Shown here in pieces: positions 1 to 8,153 of a stretch of 64,000 nucleotides of DNA. Position 1 is the first letter of the stretch. Each line of letters opens with the position of its first letter. Both the position numbers and the translations under genes were made by a program. The stretch comes from Mycoplasmataceae bacterium (lineage in GTDB: Bacteria; Bacillota_I; Bacilli_A; Mycoplasmatales; Mycoplasmoidaceae): contig JAITDP010000007.1 of assembly GCA_031282505.1 (NCBI GenBank), positions 1 to 64,000 of the forward strand, read 5' to 3'. The notes beneath the pieces were generated by a model that worked only from the letters and a program-made list of their open reading frames with translations, was not told the origin of the DNA and did no database searches.

Positions 1-135
1 TGTGTAATTTTGTTGTTCATCTTTTGAATAATACGGAAATTTCTTATCATATATTATGACAGCAGATATTGCGCTTGCTGTAATTGCAAGTAAACAAGTT
101 GAACAAAAAATCTTAAATATAGGAATTTTTTTCAT
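1..135 (-). CDS. Partial membrane-anchored protein, N-terminal 45 residues
   Basis: The gene starts at 135 and runs off the left edge of the window. The start is supported by a good ribosome-binding site (AAAGGAG) about 11 bases upstream. The visible part has a short basic start, then a hydrophobic stretch at about residues 7-30 that could be a signal anchor or signal peptide, then a polar segment rich in Tyr, Lys and Gln. Cysteines at about 11 and 14 lie inside the hydrophobic segment and do not form a convincing lipobox. It is divergent from the lipoprotein genes that follow. I do not recognise the family. Confidence 0.6.
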   Translation of the reverse strand, partial: MKKIPIFKIFCSTCLLAITASAISAVIIYDKKFPYYSKDEQQNYT

Positions 136-170
136 TACTTAAAAACTCCTTTCGCAAGAAAATTTAAGCA

Positions 171-188
171 ATATATATATATATATAT
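171..188. repeat. (AT)9 dinucleotide repeat between divergent genes
   Basis: Nine uninterrupted AT units lie between the start of the leftward membrane-protein gene and the promoter of the first lipoprotein. Such tracts can change length by slippage and could alter promoter spacing, but nothing here proves that. Confidence 0.8.
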
Positions 189-284
189 GGTTTATTTTGT
201 AAATTACTTATGATATTTGCTGTCATTTCAACTATGTATTATAGTGACTGCATTAGATGGAGAAATCTCTGACACTAAAATTAA

Positions 285-290
285 TATAAT
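285..290 (+). promoter_or_regulatory. -10 box TATAAT of first lipoprotein gene
   Basis: Perfect TATAAT followed by 7 bases and then the ATG at 298. The start point would fall on or next to the start codon, giving a leaderless mRNA. Confidence 0.7.
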
Positions 291-297
291 ACGAACA

Positions 298-942
298 ATG
301 AAAATAAAAACTAAATTATTGACATTATTATCAACCCCTGTCATAGTTGGGGGGGGATTTGCTCCGTTATTTTTAAATCAATGTGGTAATGATACTGAGC
401 AATTTCAACATGTCTTTTTAGATAATGCGGATGATATGAATGCATATTTACAAGATCATGTGAAATCAATCAATACTACTGGTGTTCCTTGAGTAAAAGC
501 AACTGATCCTGATTTTCTTAAAAAAATAGAAGCAAACCTAAGTGTTCAAAATTTCGTTAATGGAGCTATATACGGTTATGTAATACTTACAGATTCTACC
601 GCAATCACAATATTATATTTAAGTATTAAAATTATTTTTTTATCTAATTTTTTAAGTTATGAAGTACATATGACATATACTAATTCTAGTGTAACAATAG
701 AACTTATATCAACTTGTGAATGCAAATATTACAATAATATTCTTAAGGAAATTTATAATGTCACTTCTGTTAATGGAACTATAACATCTGATTATGGTGT
801 AAATTTAAATTTACATGATTATTTAAAACCAATAGGCGTTCTTAATTATAATTTGGAATATACAGGAACGTTTACCGGTGAACATTCATCTGCAAAAATG
901 TCTTTATCTACTGGCGATTTAGATAATATTTCTCTCACTTAA
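298..942 (+). CDS. Small lipoprotein, copy 1 of a tandem pair
   Basis: This 214-residue protein has a lipoprotein signal peptide with a basic start, a hydrophobic core and a lipobox ending LFLNQC (Cys29), so it should be anchored on the outer face of the membrane. One TGA at 490 is read as Trp. It is paralogous to the next gene (1193-1822): they share the signal peptide, an N-terminal INTT...W..TDPDF region, a NFVNG motif, a KYYN block, an NLNL motif, YTGTF, and an ending of GDL(D/N)NISLT. An 8-base G tract encodes Gly18-Gly20 in the signal peptide and is in frame as read here. The ATG at 298 was preferred over upstream starts because TATAAT lies 7 bases before it and the signal peptide begins there. 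Function unknown. Confidence 0.8.
349..356 (+). repeat. Homopolymer G8 in lipoprotein signal peptide
   Basis: Eight G in a row inside the signal-peptide codons of the first lipoprotein. Runs this long are otherwise absent from this AT-rich window except in two other lipoprotein signal peptides. A change of one or two bases would shift the frame. Confidence 0.9.
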
Positions 943-977
943 TACAAATGTATTCGCACAGATAAAAACTAATCTGT

Positions 978-1016
978 TATTATAATTTTTCTATGCTTCC
1001 GTAGCTCAATGGATAG
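978..1016 (+). repeat. 39-base direct repeat, copy 1 (promoter plus 5' part of tRNA-Arg)
   Basis: This stretch is identical to 1857-1895. It contains the TATAAT promoter element at 981-986 and the first 22 bases of tRNA-Arg(CCU). The two copies flank the second lipoprotein gene. The sequences before them (from about 931 and 1811) are also clearly related. Confidence 0.92.
995..1016 (+). pseudogene. 5' fragment of tRNA-Arg(CCU)
   Basis: The first 22 bases of the tRNA-Arg(CCU) found at 1874-1949, covering the 5' acceptor strand and most of the D arm. After base 1016 the sequence leaves the tRNA and continues into the leader region of the second lipoprotein gene. It cannot fold into a tRNA. It still has its promoter (TATAAT at 981-986, 8 bases before the tRNA start), so transcription beginning here would run toward the second lipoprotein. 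Confidence 0.85.
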
Positions 1017-1179
1017 TGCATTCACAATTATTTTTGATGCAAATGAATAAGCACAAAAAAAATAGTGATGCCACTTATGAATCTTTGATGGAGACACCAC
1101 TGATTCCGATGAATATTACATCGAAATCAATGAATGAACAATTAAATCACGTAACCATAAATTATAGTGAAGATAGTTT

Positions 1180-1185
1180 TATAAT
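1180..1185 (+). promoter_or_regulatory. -10 box TATAAT of second lipoprotein gene
   Basis: Perfect TATAAT with 7 bases to the ATG at 1193, the same spacing as its paralogue. Confidence 0.7.
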
Positions 1186-1192
1186 ACCAATT

Positions 1193-1822
1193 ATGAAAAC
1201 AAAAATTAAACTATTAACTCTATTATCTACTCCTGTATTACTTGGGGGGGTCTTAAGTCCACTTTTGTTTTTAAACCAATGTAGCGAAGATAAAGAGGAA
1301 CTTCAAAATTTATCTTTTAATGACTGAGTCGGTATGCATACATATTTGCTTGCAAATACAAAGTATATAAATACCACTGACACTCAGTGAAATAAAACTG
1401 ATCCTGATTTTTTCCAAAATTTAGAAACGAATATTAGTATGGAAAATTTTGTTAATGGAATTGTAAATTACGGTAGCTTGACGTCCCTCAGTGCTTACTC
1501 TTTCGATCTTAAATTAGAATATTCTTCTAGTTTTTTAAGTTGTGAAATGCAAGTGATACCACAACAGGGTTATCAACAGTATACGATGTTTTATAAAATA
1601 AAATATTACAATAAAAAAATTAAGATGTTTAATTCATATTTAGAAGGAATAGGAGATGTAACATATGGGGAAAATTTAAATTTAAATGATTTGGTTCATA
1701 TCACTTGACTTGGTCCTCTCTATTATGCATTGGTGTATACAGGCACATTCTCCATTCCTACTATTACTTCTGCTAATCTTTATTTATATGATGGTGATTT
1801 AAATAATATTTCTCTCACATAA
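1193..1822 (+). CDS. Small lipoprotein, copy 2 of a tandem pair
   Basis: This 209-residue paralogue of the gene at 298-942 has the same type of signal peptide and lipobox (FLNQC, Cys30). Three TGA codons (1325, 1388 and 1706) are read as Trp. A 7-base G tract at 1244-1250 encodes Gly18-Gly19 and is in frame as read. The two proteins are well diverged in the middle and most alike at both ends, so the duplication is old or under diversifying pressure. The frame stays open upstream back to 1016, but the TATAAT spacing and signal peptide point to the ATG at 1193. It sits between a tRNA-Arg fragment and the intact tRNA-Arg. Function unknown. Confidence 0.8.
1244..1250 (+). repeat. Homopolymer G7 in lipoprotein signal peptide
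   Basis: Seven G in a row at the same place in the signal peptide as the G8 tract of the paralogue. The gene is in frame with seven here. Confidence 0.9.
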
Positions 1823-1856
1823 TACATATGTATTCATAAAGTTAAAAATTATTTAG

Positions 1857-1895
1857 TATTATAATTTTTCTATGCTTCCGTAGCTCAATGGATAG
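1857..1895 (+). repeat. 39-base direct repeat, copy 2 (promoter plus 5' part of tRNA-Arg)
   Basis: Identical to 978-1016. It includes TATAAT at 1860-1865 and the first 22 bases of the intact tRNA-Arg(CCU). Confidence 0.92.
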
Positions 1896-1949
1896 AGTAG
1901 AAGTTTCCTAAACTTTTGGTTGGACGTTCGATTCGTCTCGGGAGCACCA
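1874..1949 (+). tRNA. tRNA-Arg(CCU)
   Basis: A 76-base tRNA. The 7-bp acceptor stem pairs GCTTCCG with CGGGAGC (one T-G pair), followed by an A discriminator and an encoded CCA. The anticodon loop TTCCTAA gives CCU, decoding AGG. TATAAT lies 8 bases upstream. The prmC start codon follows the CCA after only 5 bases, so the tRNA and prmC are probably on one transcript and tRNA 3' processing would release the mRNA. Confidence 0.95.
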
Positions 1950-1954
1950 AAAAT

Positions 1955-2779
1955 ATGACATATATTAATCTGATTAATTTTGCAAAAAATAAGTACAAAA
2001 ACTATAGTAATGTAGTTAATTTTGAACTATTATTTTTTTGCTCTGAAACTGTTAAAAACAAGACTTTATTCGTTATTAACCGTAATAAAGAAATCGATTT
2101 TTCAAAAAAAAATTTTTTATTATTATTAAAAAGATATTATGTTGACAAAGAACCATTAGGTACTATTCTAGGTTTTATAAATTTTTTAAATGTAAAAATT
2201 AAAATTAATAAAAATGTTTTAGTCCCTAGAACGGAGACAGAACTAATCACTGAAAAATCAATCAAATTAATAAAGAAATATAAAATATCTAGTGTTTATG
2301 ACTTATGTTGTGGAAGTGGTAATATTGGTATTTGCATTAAAAAAAATATTAACAATACTAATGTTACGTGTGTTGATATTAATAAAGATGCAATCGCTTG
2401 CACTAAAATAAATAGTAAAATTAATAATGTACAGGTAAAAACAATTTGTGGTGATTTTTATAAATCTATTAAGAAAAAAATTCCATGTATAGTTTGTAAC
2501 CCACCGTATGTTGATATCAATTATATTGATAAAAATATGACTAAGTATGAAACAAAAATTAGTTTTAATAATTCAAAGGATAATTTGTTTTTTTATAAAA
2601 AAATTATTGAAAACATTAATAAAATAATGACAAAAAAGTTTTTGATAATTTTTGAAATTGGCTATGATCAAAAAACAAAACTGAAAAAAATACTTGAAAA
2701 AAATAATTTATCTAATTTTAGCAAATTTTATAAAGACTACTCACACAACGACAGAATGCTTGTTATTAATAGACAATAA
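1955..2779 (+). CDS. prmC: Peptide chain release factor N5-glutamine methyltransferase
   Basis: PrmC (HemK) methylates the glutamine of the GGQ motif in release factor RF1, using S-adenosylmethionine. The protein is 274 residues, normal for the family. It has a PRTETELI motif before the methyltransferase fold, a glycine-rich SAM loop (LCCGSGNIGI) and the signature NPPY at residues 182-185 that binds the target glutamine. The gene starts 5 bases after the CCA of tRNA-Arg(CCU), with no separate promoter or ribosome-binding site. Its substrate gene prfA lies about 25 kb away (27553-28632), whereas the two are adjacent in many bacteria. The frame is open upstream through the tRNA, but that extension is an artefact. 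Confidence 0.92.
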   Translation: MTYINLINFAKNKYKNYSNVVNFELLFFCSETVKNKTLFVINRNKEIDFSKKNFLLLLKRYYVDKEPLGTILGFINFLNVKIKINKNVLVPRTETELITEKSIKLIKKYKISSVYDLCCGSGNIGICIKKNINNTNVTCVDINKDAIACTKINSKINNVQVKTICGDFYKSIKKKIPCIVCNPPYVDINYIDKNMTKYETKISFNNSKDNLFFYKKIIENINKIMTKKFLIIFEIGYDQKTKLKKILEKNNLSNFSKFYKDYSHNDRMLVINRQ

Positions 2780-2833
2780 TTTTTTTATATATATGATATA
2801 TAATTTTATGTTATTTTTTATTTTTTTTATTGT

Positions 2834-2839
2834 TATAAT
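2834..2839 (+). promoter_or_regulatory. -10 box TATAAT
   Basis: Perfect TATAAT, 6 bases before the ATG at 2846. This predicts a leaderless mRNA. Confidence 0.7.
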
Positions 2840-2845
2840 ATATAC

Positions 2846-3187
2846 ATGACAAGTTTTGATGCACTATCAGCAACCTATACAACAACTTTAACTGACCAAT
2901 CTTGGTTTGTTAATTGATTATCTGCATATTTTGGATCAGACGCAGCTACTGCAATTCAACTTGCAATTACTATTATTGCGAACATGATTATGGCATATGT
3001 AATCGTAATGCAATTCTTTAGAATTCTTAAAGGTGTAGAGGCTAAGAACTCTGCTGATGCTGGTGAACGTGCAAACGCTATGTCCACTATTAAGAATGGA
3101 ATTTTAGTTATCGTTCTAATTGGTGTAGTTGGTGTTGGTGGATTAAATGCTTTATTGTGACTTGGTGGAAACTTCATTAAATCGTAA
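2846..3187 (+). CDS. Small membrane protein with two predicted helices
   Basis: A 113-residue protein with a polar N-terminus of about 35 residues, a hydrophobic helix at about 38-60, a charged connecting loop (about 62-85, with KGVEAKNSADAGERA), a second very hydrophobic Gly/Val/Ile-rich helix at about 88-108, and a short basic tail. Two TGA codons are read as Trp. This layout resembles the small VirB2/TrbC-like pilin subunits and the pilin-like proteins annotated in some mycoplasmas, but no other secretion gene is nearby and the similarity is only architectural. The gene has its own strong -10 box and is followed by an AT-rich hairpin, so it is probably a single-gene transcript. Confidence 0.65.
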
Positions 3188-3214
3188 TTATTTATTTATA
3201 TAAATATTACTTTT

Positions 3215-3235
3215 AAATAATATTTAATATTATTT
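3215..3235. terminator. AT-only hairpin between convergent genes
   Basis: An 8-bp inverted repeat (AAATAATA and TATTATTT, 5-base loop) lies in the 50-base gap between two convergent genes. It contains only A-T pairs, so its strength as a terminator is doubtful. Confidence 0.35.
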
Positions 3236-3237
3236 AA

Positions 3238-5463
3238 TTATCTTTTGATTTGTTCGATATATTTAAATTCTATCTTTCTACTTGATTTATCAGCATTAAT
3301 ACACTCAACTTTAACTTTCATGCCAAATCTAAATCTTTGTCCTGTATTAGATCCTATTAATTCATTACTAGTCTCATCATATTTGTAAAAATCATTGCCT
3401 AAAGAATTAATAGATACAAAACCTTCTATTGTATTTTCTAATTGTACATAAAAACCAAAGTTAGCTAAGTTTGTAATTACACCATTAAATTGTTCTCCTA
3501 TATGTTTAGACATATATTCAGCAAATTTCATTGAGTCAACTTCACGCTCACATTTGATTGCACGTAATTCACAACGACTAGCCTTTTCACAAAGCTCTTG
3601 TAATTTCTTCTCAAACTCTTTACGTGTTTCATCACTAGTATCGTTTTTTAAGAACTCTCACATTCAGAAAATACGATGAACGATATCATCAGGGTATCTT
3701 CTGATTGGACTTGTAAAGTGTGTGTATGTTTTACTTGCTAACCCAAAGTGTCCTACGTTTTTAGTGTCGTATTTAGCTTTTGCCATTGAACGTAATAAAA
3801 ACATATTGATTAATTCAATATTAGGATTATCTTTATTGTCAGCTAACCATTTTGATATTGTATCTGATTCAACATTATCAAGACTTGTATTGATTTTAAA
3901 ATTCATTTTCTTAGCTTCAATAGCAAAAATTTTAATCTTTTGTTCGTCTGGTTTATCGTGAACACGATAAATAAATGGATAGTTTTTTTCGTTTGCGTAA
4001 ATTGTAACAGCCTCATTAGCAGCGACTGCAAAATCCTCAATCATTTTTTGAGCACGACCATGTATTTCTTTTGTAATTTCAATTGGTTCACCGTTTTCAT
4101 TAACTTTAATAACAGCTTTTGGAACGTTGAAATTAATATATCCTCTTTGGTTTTTCATTCTTGAAAGAATATCACTAAGTTCTAAACCGATGTCTATTGA
4201 TTTTTTAACTTCAGGTTCTTCTTTTGAAAAATCAGTTTCTTTAGAAATATATTTATTAACTTCATCATAAGAGAAACGACGGTGTGATTTAATAATACAA
4301 GGAAATACTTTAATATTAGAAAAGGAACCATTCTGATCAATAATCATATCACACGATAATGCTAATCGTTCAACTTGAGGATTTAACGAACATATATCAT
4401 CAGAAAGGTTGTGTGGTACCATTGGTATTACACGATCAACTAAATATATTGAACATCCACGTTCTATTGCATTCTTATCTAATTCACTTTGATATTTTAC
4501 ATAATGGGTAACATCTGCAATTTGAACAGAAAGTAAATATTTTCCATCTTCCAATTTTTCGCAATAAAATGCGTCGTCAAAATCTTTACTTGTAGCTGGA
4601 TCAATTGTAACGATTGGCTTGTTTGATAAATCAACACGGATTTTTCTTTCGTGTTCATTAATATCAATAGTAATTTTCTTCGCTTCGTTTAGAACAGCAT
4701 CACTAAAGTCTGGTTCTACACCATTATCATACACAATAGATAATATATCAGTTCCAACATCGCCTTTATGACCTATGATCCGCAAAACAGATGCATATGC
4801 ATTGTTTCCTTCATATCTTTCTATACGAATTAATACTTTACTTCCATTAACTAGTCCAGCATAGTCATCAAGAATAATATTTAGTGTAGATTTTTTATCA
4901 TCAAGAATAATTTTTTTTTCACCACCTGTAAAAACTGCTTCACCAACATATGTATCTTTTGCATGAGAAATTACAGATTTAACAACAGCGTTTTCCAAAG
5001 TCATTCTCTCATTTTTATGAAGAAATACACTAAATTCAACGTTATCACCGTTTTGTGCATTATTAATATTTTCTTTTCTAACAAATCATTGTGCTTTATC
5101 GTTTTCGTTTAATGAAACAAATCCATTACCACTTGCGTTAATATGTATTCATCCTTTTTTAACTTCTGTGCTAAGCTCAGTATTAGAGTCAGAATAGCTG
5201 CTATGTCTTGAAAACTTTTTATCATTTTTATCACTACTATATTTTTGTTTTAAAACTATACTATTTCCTCGTGTTAATGAAATTTGTTTTTCAGCTTCAA
5301 GTTTTCTAATAGAAGCTCGTAGGTCATCTAATTTTATATATCCTAATTCGTCACGATGAGCATTAGCTAATTTGTGCATTAATATTCCTTCAGGAATCGG
5401 TCTACCGTTTTCTTTTTTAACAATATTTAAGATGTAATCTTTTAGTAAATTGCTTTTATCCAT
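3238..5463 (-). CDS. rnr: Ribonuclease R (3'-5' exoribonuclease)
   Basis: RNase R degrades structured RNA from the 3' end, and in Mollicutes it is a principal exoribonuclease. The 741-residue frame includes several TGA-Trp codons. Domains in order are an N-terminal winged-helix segment (about 1-70), cold-shock RNA-binding domains, the RNB catalytic domain with the acidic cluster TIDPATSKDFDDAF, which supplies the metal-binding aspartates, and a C-terminal S1 domain (about 645-741). A conserved FTSPIRRYPD block lies near the end of the RNB domain. The start at 5463 follows the secG stop codon without a gap. The secG-rnr order is conserved in Firmicutes and the two are surely cotranscribed. Confidence 0.93.
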
Positions 5464-5697
5464 TTACCTTGAAATAATATAGTAGGTAATTAAAACAGAC
5501 AATGCAGCAATTAATAAAATATAGAACAATGCTTGAATAATTTTAACAAGTCCTTTATCCTTAGTTTTTTTGAACAATTCAAGGTCTTGTCCATTCATAG
5601 AAGTTAGTCCACCTGTTGCACCGTTTGAAGACAACAAAAGTCCTAATACAATAGCGATGCTCATAAGTATTAGAATTACACGAGTTGCTCAAATCAT
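5464..5697 (-). CDS. secG: Preprotein translocase subunit SecG
   Basis: A 77-residue membrane protein with one helix at each end (about 6-24 and 54-74) and a central NGATGGLTS... segment typical of the SecG loop. It forms part of the SecYEG channel. The ATG at 5697 was chosen over a shorter start at 5664 because the first helix needs the residues in between, including a TGA-Trp at position 3, and because TATAAT lies 8 bases before 5697. The stop codon abuts the rnr start. Confidence 0.85.
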
Positions 5698-5705
5698 TTA
5701 TAAGT

Positions 5706-5721
5706 ATTATAACATTATAAT
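5706..5721. promoter_or_regulatory. Overlapping divergent -10 boxes for secG-rnr and grpE
   Basis: The 37-base gap between the two start codons holds leftward TATAAT at 5706-5711 (8 bases before the secG ATG) and again at 5714-5719. Rightward TATAAT at 5716-5721 lies 13 bases before the grpE ATG. The two polymerase sites overlap, so they should compete. No CIRCE element is present. Confidence 0.6.
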
Positions 5722-5734
5722 AATCTTATAAAAT

Positions 5735-6343
5735 ATGTCTGAGCAAAAAGAAAAAGTTGAGAGTAATGAAGAAAGCAATACTTTAAACGAAAAAGAAAAA
5801 GAATTATCTGAACAAATTAATAGCCTAAAAACTGAGTTTGATGCTATTTATAAAAAGAATGAAGAATTACAAAACAAAATTGCTGAAATCAACGCTAATT
5901 ACGCTATAAAAATTAAAGAAAAAGGTGAACAAGCAAATAAAATTGTTCAAGAAAAAATTAGTGAACTTGAATCTAAATATAAAGAAAAAGCTGAGGAAAT
6001 TAAAAAATATGGTTTTGAGAAATCAGCAGTTGAATTGGTAGAAATAATTGACCAATTCAAAAAAGCAATAAACTTTACAAGTGATGATCAAAAAGTTAAT
6101 AACTTTCTTTTTGGATTTAAAATGTTTAGTACTATGTTTGATAATTTGTTAGGTAATTTGAATATTACAATTAAAACAATAAACGTTGGTGATGAGTTTG
6201 ATCCTACTTACATGGATGCTTTTGATACGACTAGTGAAAAAAATATTAAAAACAATTGTGTTAGTTATGTTGCATCTAATGCTTATTTATTGCATTCTCG
6301 TGTTATTAAACTTGCAAGTGTTAAGGTAAATAAAAATGAGTAA
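5735..6343 (+). CDS. grpE: Nucleotide exchange factor GrpE
   Basis: GrpE releases ADP from DnaK during chaperone cycles. The protein has 202 residues: a charged Glu/Lys-rich N-terminal half forming a long coiled coil (about 10-90), then the conserved dimer and beta-wing part with FKKAIN, NFLFGFKMF and NVGDEFDPTYMDAF. It is not next to dnaK, dnaJ or hrcA here. Its last 8 bases overlap the start of the sufU-like gene, so the two are probably translated from one mRNA. Confidence 0.92.
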   Translation: MSEQKEKVESNEESNTLNEKEKELSEQINSLKTEFDAIYKKNEELQNKIAEINANYAIKIKEKGEQANKIVQEKISELESKYKEKAEEIKKYGFEKSAVELVEIIDQFKKAINFTSDDQKVNNFLFGFKMFSTMFDNLLGNLNITIKTINVGDEFDPTYMDAFDTTSEKNIKNNCVSYVASNAYLLHSRVIKLASVKVNKNE

Positions 6344-6779
6344 TAACTTAGATGACACTGATATTCGCAGACAAATAATAATTGACCACTACGAAAATCC
6401 TCAAAACAGAATTAAAAATAAAACACAAATAAAAGACTACAAAAAGTCAAATAGTAGTTCTCCTAGTTGTATAGATAACATTAATGCTTATGTAAAAGTT
6501 GATAAAAACATAGTAATAGACATTAAATTTGATGGACTTGGTTGTGCGATTGCAACAAGTTCAACAGACATAATGTCTCAACTTATTAAAAATAAAACTA
6601 TAGACGAAGCTAATAAAATTATTGCAGAATATCTTTCAATGATTGATGGAAAAAAAATTAATAAGAAAAAACTATCTGAGCTTGTTGTATTTGAGAATGT
6701 TAATAAGCAAATGAACAGAATTCGATGTGCTAAGGTCGGAATAGAAGCAATACAAGCTGCAATAAATAAAGATAAATAG
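6336..6779 (+). CDS. sufU: SufU/NifU-like iron-sulfur cluster assembly protein
   Basis: A 147-residue protein that starts inside the end of grpE. It has the SufU layout: an N-terminal helix with DHYENPQNR, then three cysteines in the usual contexts, PSCIDN, GLGCAIATSS and RIRCAKVG. In Firmicutes SufU binds zinc and transfers sulfur from the cysteine desulfurase SufS; in other lineages the same fold is a cluster scaffold. The first motif reads SPSCID where many homologues have NPxCGD. No desulfurase gene is in the window. Confidence 0.85.
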   Translation: MSNNLDDTDIRRQIIIDHYENPQNRIKNKTQIKDYKKSNSSSPSCIDNINAYVKVDKNIVIDIKFDGLGCAIATSSTDIMSQLIKNKTIDEANKIIAEYLSMIDGKKINKKKLSELVVFENVNKQMNRIRCAKVGIEAIQAAINKDK

Positions 6780-6789
6780 TTAAATATTT

Positions 6790-6795
6790 TATAAT
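6790..6795 (+). promoter_or_regulatory. -10 box TATAAT of ffh
   Basis: Perfect TATAAT, 7 bases before the ATG at 6803. Confidence 0.7.
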
Positions 6796-6802
6796 ATTTA
6801 AT

Positions 6803-8137
6803 ATGTTAAAGACAATGTTAAGTTCTATTGTCGCTAGACATTTTAAAAAAAAAATTGATAGCTGAACAATTAAAGAAGAAGATGTAGAAGAATTGTTGCG
6901 TGAGATTCGTATCGCTCTTCTAGATGCCGATGTTAGTCTTATTGTTGTAAAAAAATTCATAAAAGACATTAGAACAATTGTTGTAGGCAAGGTTTTATCA
7001 CAAAACGAAGATCCACAAAAATATATTATTGGGGTTATTAAGGATGAATTAGTTAAAATACTAAACAATGAGAAAAAAATCGATACTAACAAAAATAATT
7101 TAAAAATTATGTTGGTTGGTTTACAAGGTTCAGGTAAAACAACAACTTGTGCAAAATTAGCCTATTTACTTCAAAAAAAATTTAATAAGAAACCATTATT
7201 GGTTGGGCTTGACATTTATCGTCCAGCTGCTATTGAACAATTAAAAACACTTGCAGATTCTTATAACATTGATTTTTATGCTAATGGTAAGCAAAATCCT
7301 GTAAAAACTAGTGATGAGGCTCTTACATATGCAAAAACAAATAATGATAATGTTATTATTTTTGATACTGCAGGAAGATTACAAACTAATGATGAATTAA
7401 TGGAAGAACTAGTAAACGTAAGAAATAAAATTTCTCCTGACTATATTATTTTTATTGCCGATGCAATGGCAGGTCAAGAAATTATAAATGTAGCTGGAAC
7501 ATTTAATAATTACTTGCATCTTGATGGAATAATAATTACCAAACTTGATGGTGATGCGAGAGCAGGTGCTGCTTTAAGTATTACAAGTATTATTAATGTT
7601 CCAATATTTTATACAGGTACTGGAGAAAAGATTGATGCACTGCAACAATTCTTTCCAGATCGTATGGCTGACCGAATCCTTGGGTTTGGTGATATCATAT
7701 CATTCACCGAAACTGCCCAAGGTGTTATAGATGAGCAAAAGACAAAGAAATCATTTGCTAAAATGCTTAGTGGAAAAATGGATCTTGAAGATATGATGGT
7801 ACAAATGCAAGAAATGAATAAATTAGGCAGTTTGTCCGCTATTAGCAAAATGCTTCCTAATGCAAATACAAAAATTGACGAACAAACTATTAGTGAAAGT
7901 GAAAAGAAAATATGAGTGTGACAAACACTTCTAAATTCTATGACCAAAAAAGAGAGAAGGAATCCAATTCTTTTTAAAAAAGAACCATTACGAAAAACTC
8001 GTGTAATTAAAGGTAGTGGTAGAAAACCAGAAGAATTCAACAGATTAATTAAGGAATGAGAAAGTGCTCGTGAAAGAATGAGTGAATTAGGCAAAAAAAT
8101 AATGAAGGGTCAAAATCCTTTAAGTTTCTTAAACTAA
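6803..8137 (+). CDS. ffh: Signal recognition particle protein Ffh
   Basis: Ffh binds signal peptides and the 4.5S RNA, and carries ribosomes to the membrane receptor FtsY. The protein is 444 residues. It has the N domain, then the G domain with GLQGSGKTTTCAKLA (P loop from about residue 109), DTAGRLQ and TKLDGDARAG, then the methionine-rich M domain. TGA codons at 6859, 7913, 7919 and 8057 are read as Trp. The start at 6803 follows TATAAT and gives the full N domain. The tail after the M-domain core is rich in Arg and Lys. No SRP RNA gene was found nearby. Confidence 0.94.
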
Positions 8138-8153
8138 TAAATATACTAATTGT

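Noticed and set aside
1016-1192. Open frame fused to the N-terminus of the second lipoprotein
   Set aside because: It starts inside the tRNA fragment, would hide the signal peptide, and lies upstream of the TATAAT at 1180.
2956-3177. Minus-strand frame rich in Pro and Thr opposite the small membrane protein
   Set aside because: The plus-strand frame has a promoter, two clean membrane helices and TGA-Trp use; the reverse frame is its shadow.
2846-3187. Part of an integrative conjugative element, because the protein looks pilin-like
   Set aside because: No TraE, TraG, relaxase, integrase or attachment repeats are nearby; the flanking genes are housekeeping genes.
5698-5734. CIRCE heat-shock operator upstream of grpE
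   Set aside because: The gap holds only overlapping -10 boxes and no TTAGCACTC/GAGTGCTAA inverted repeat.
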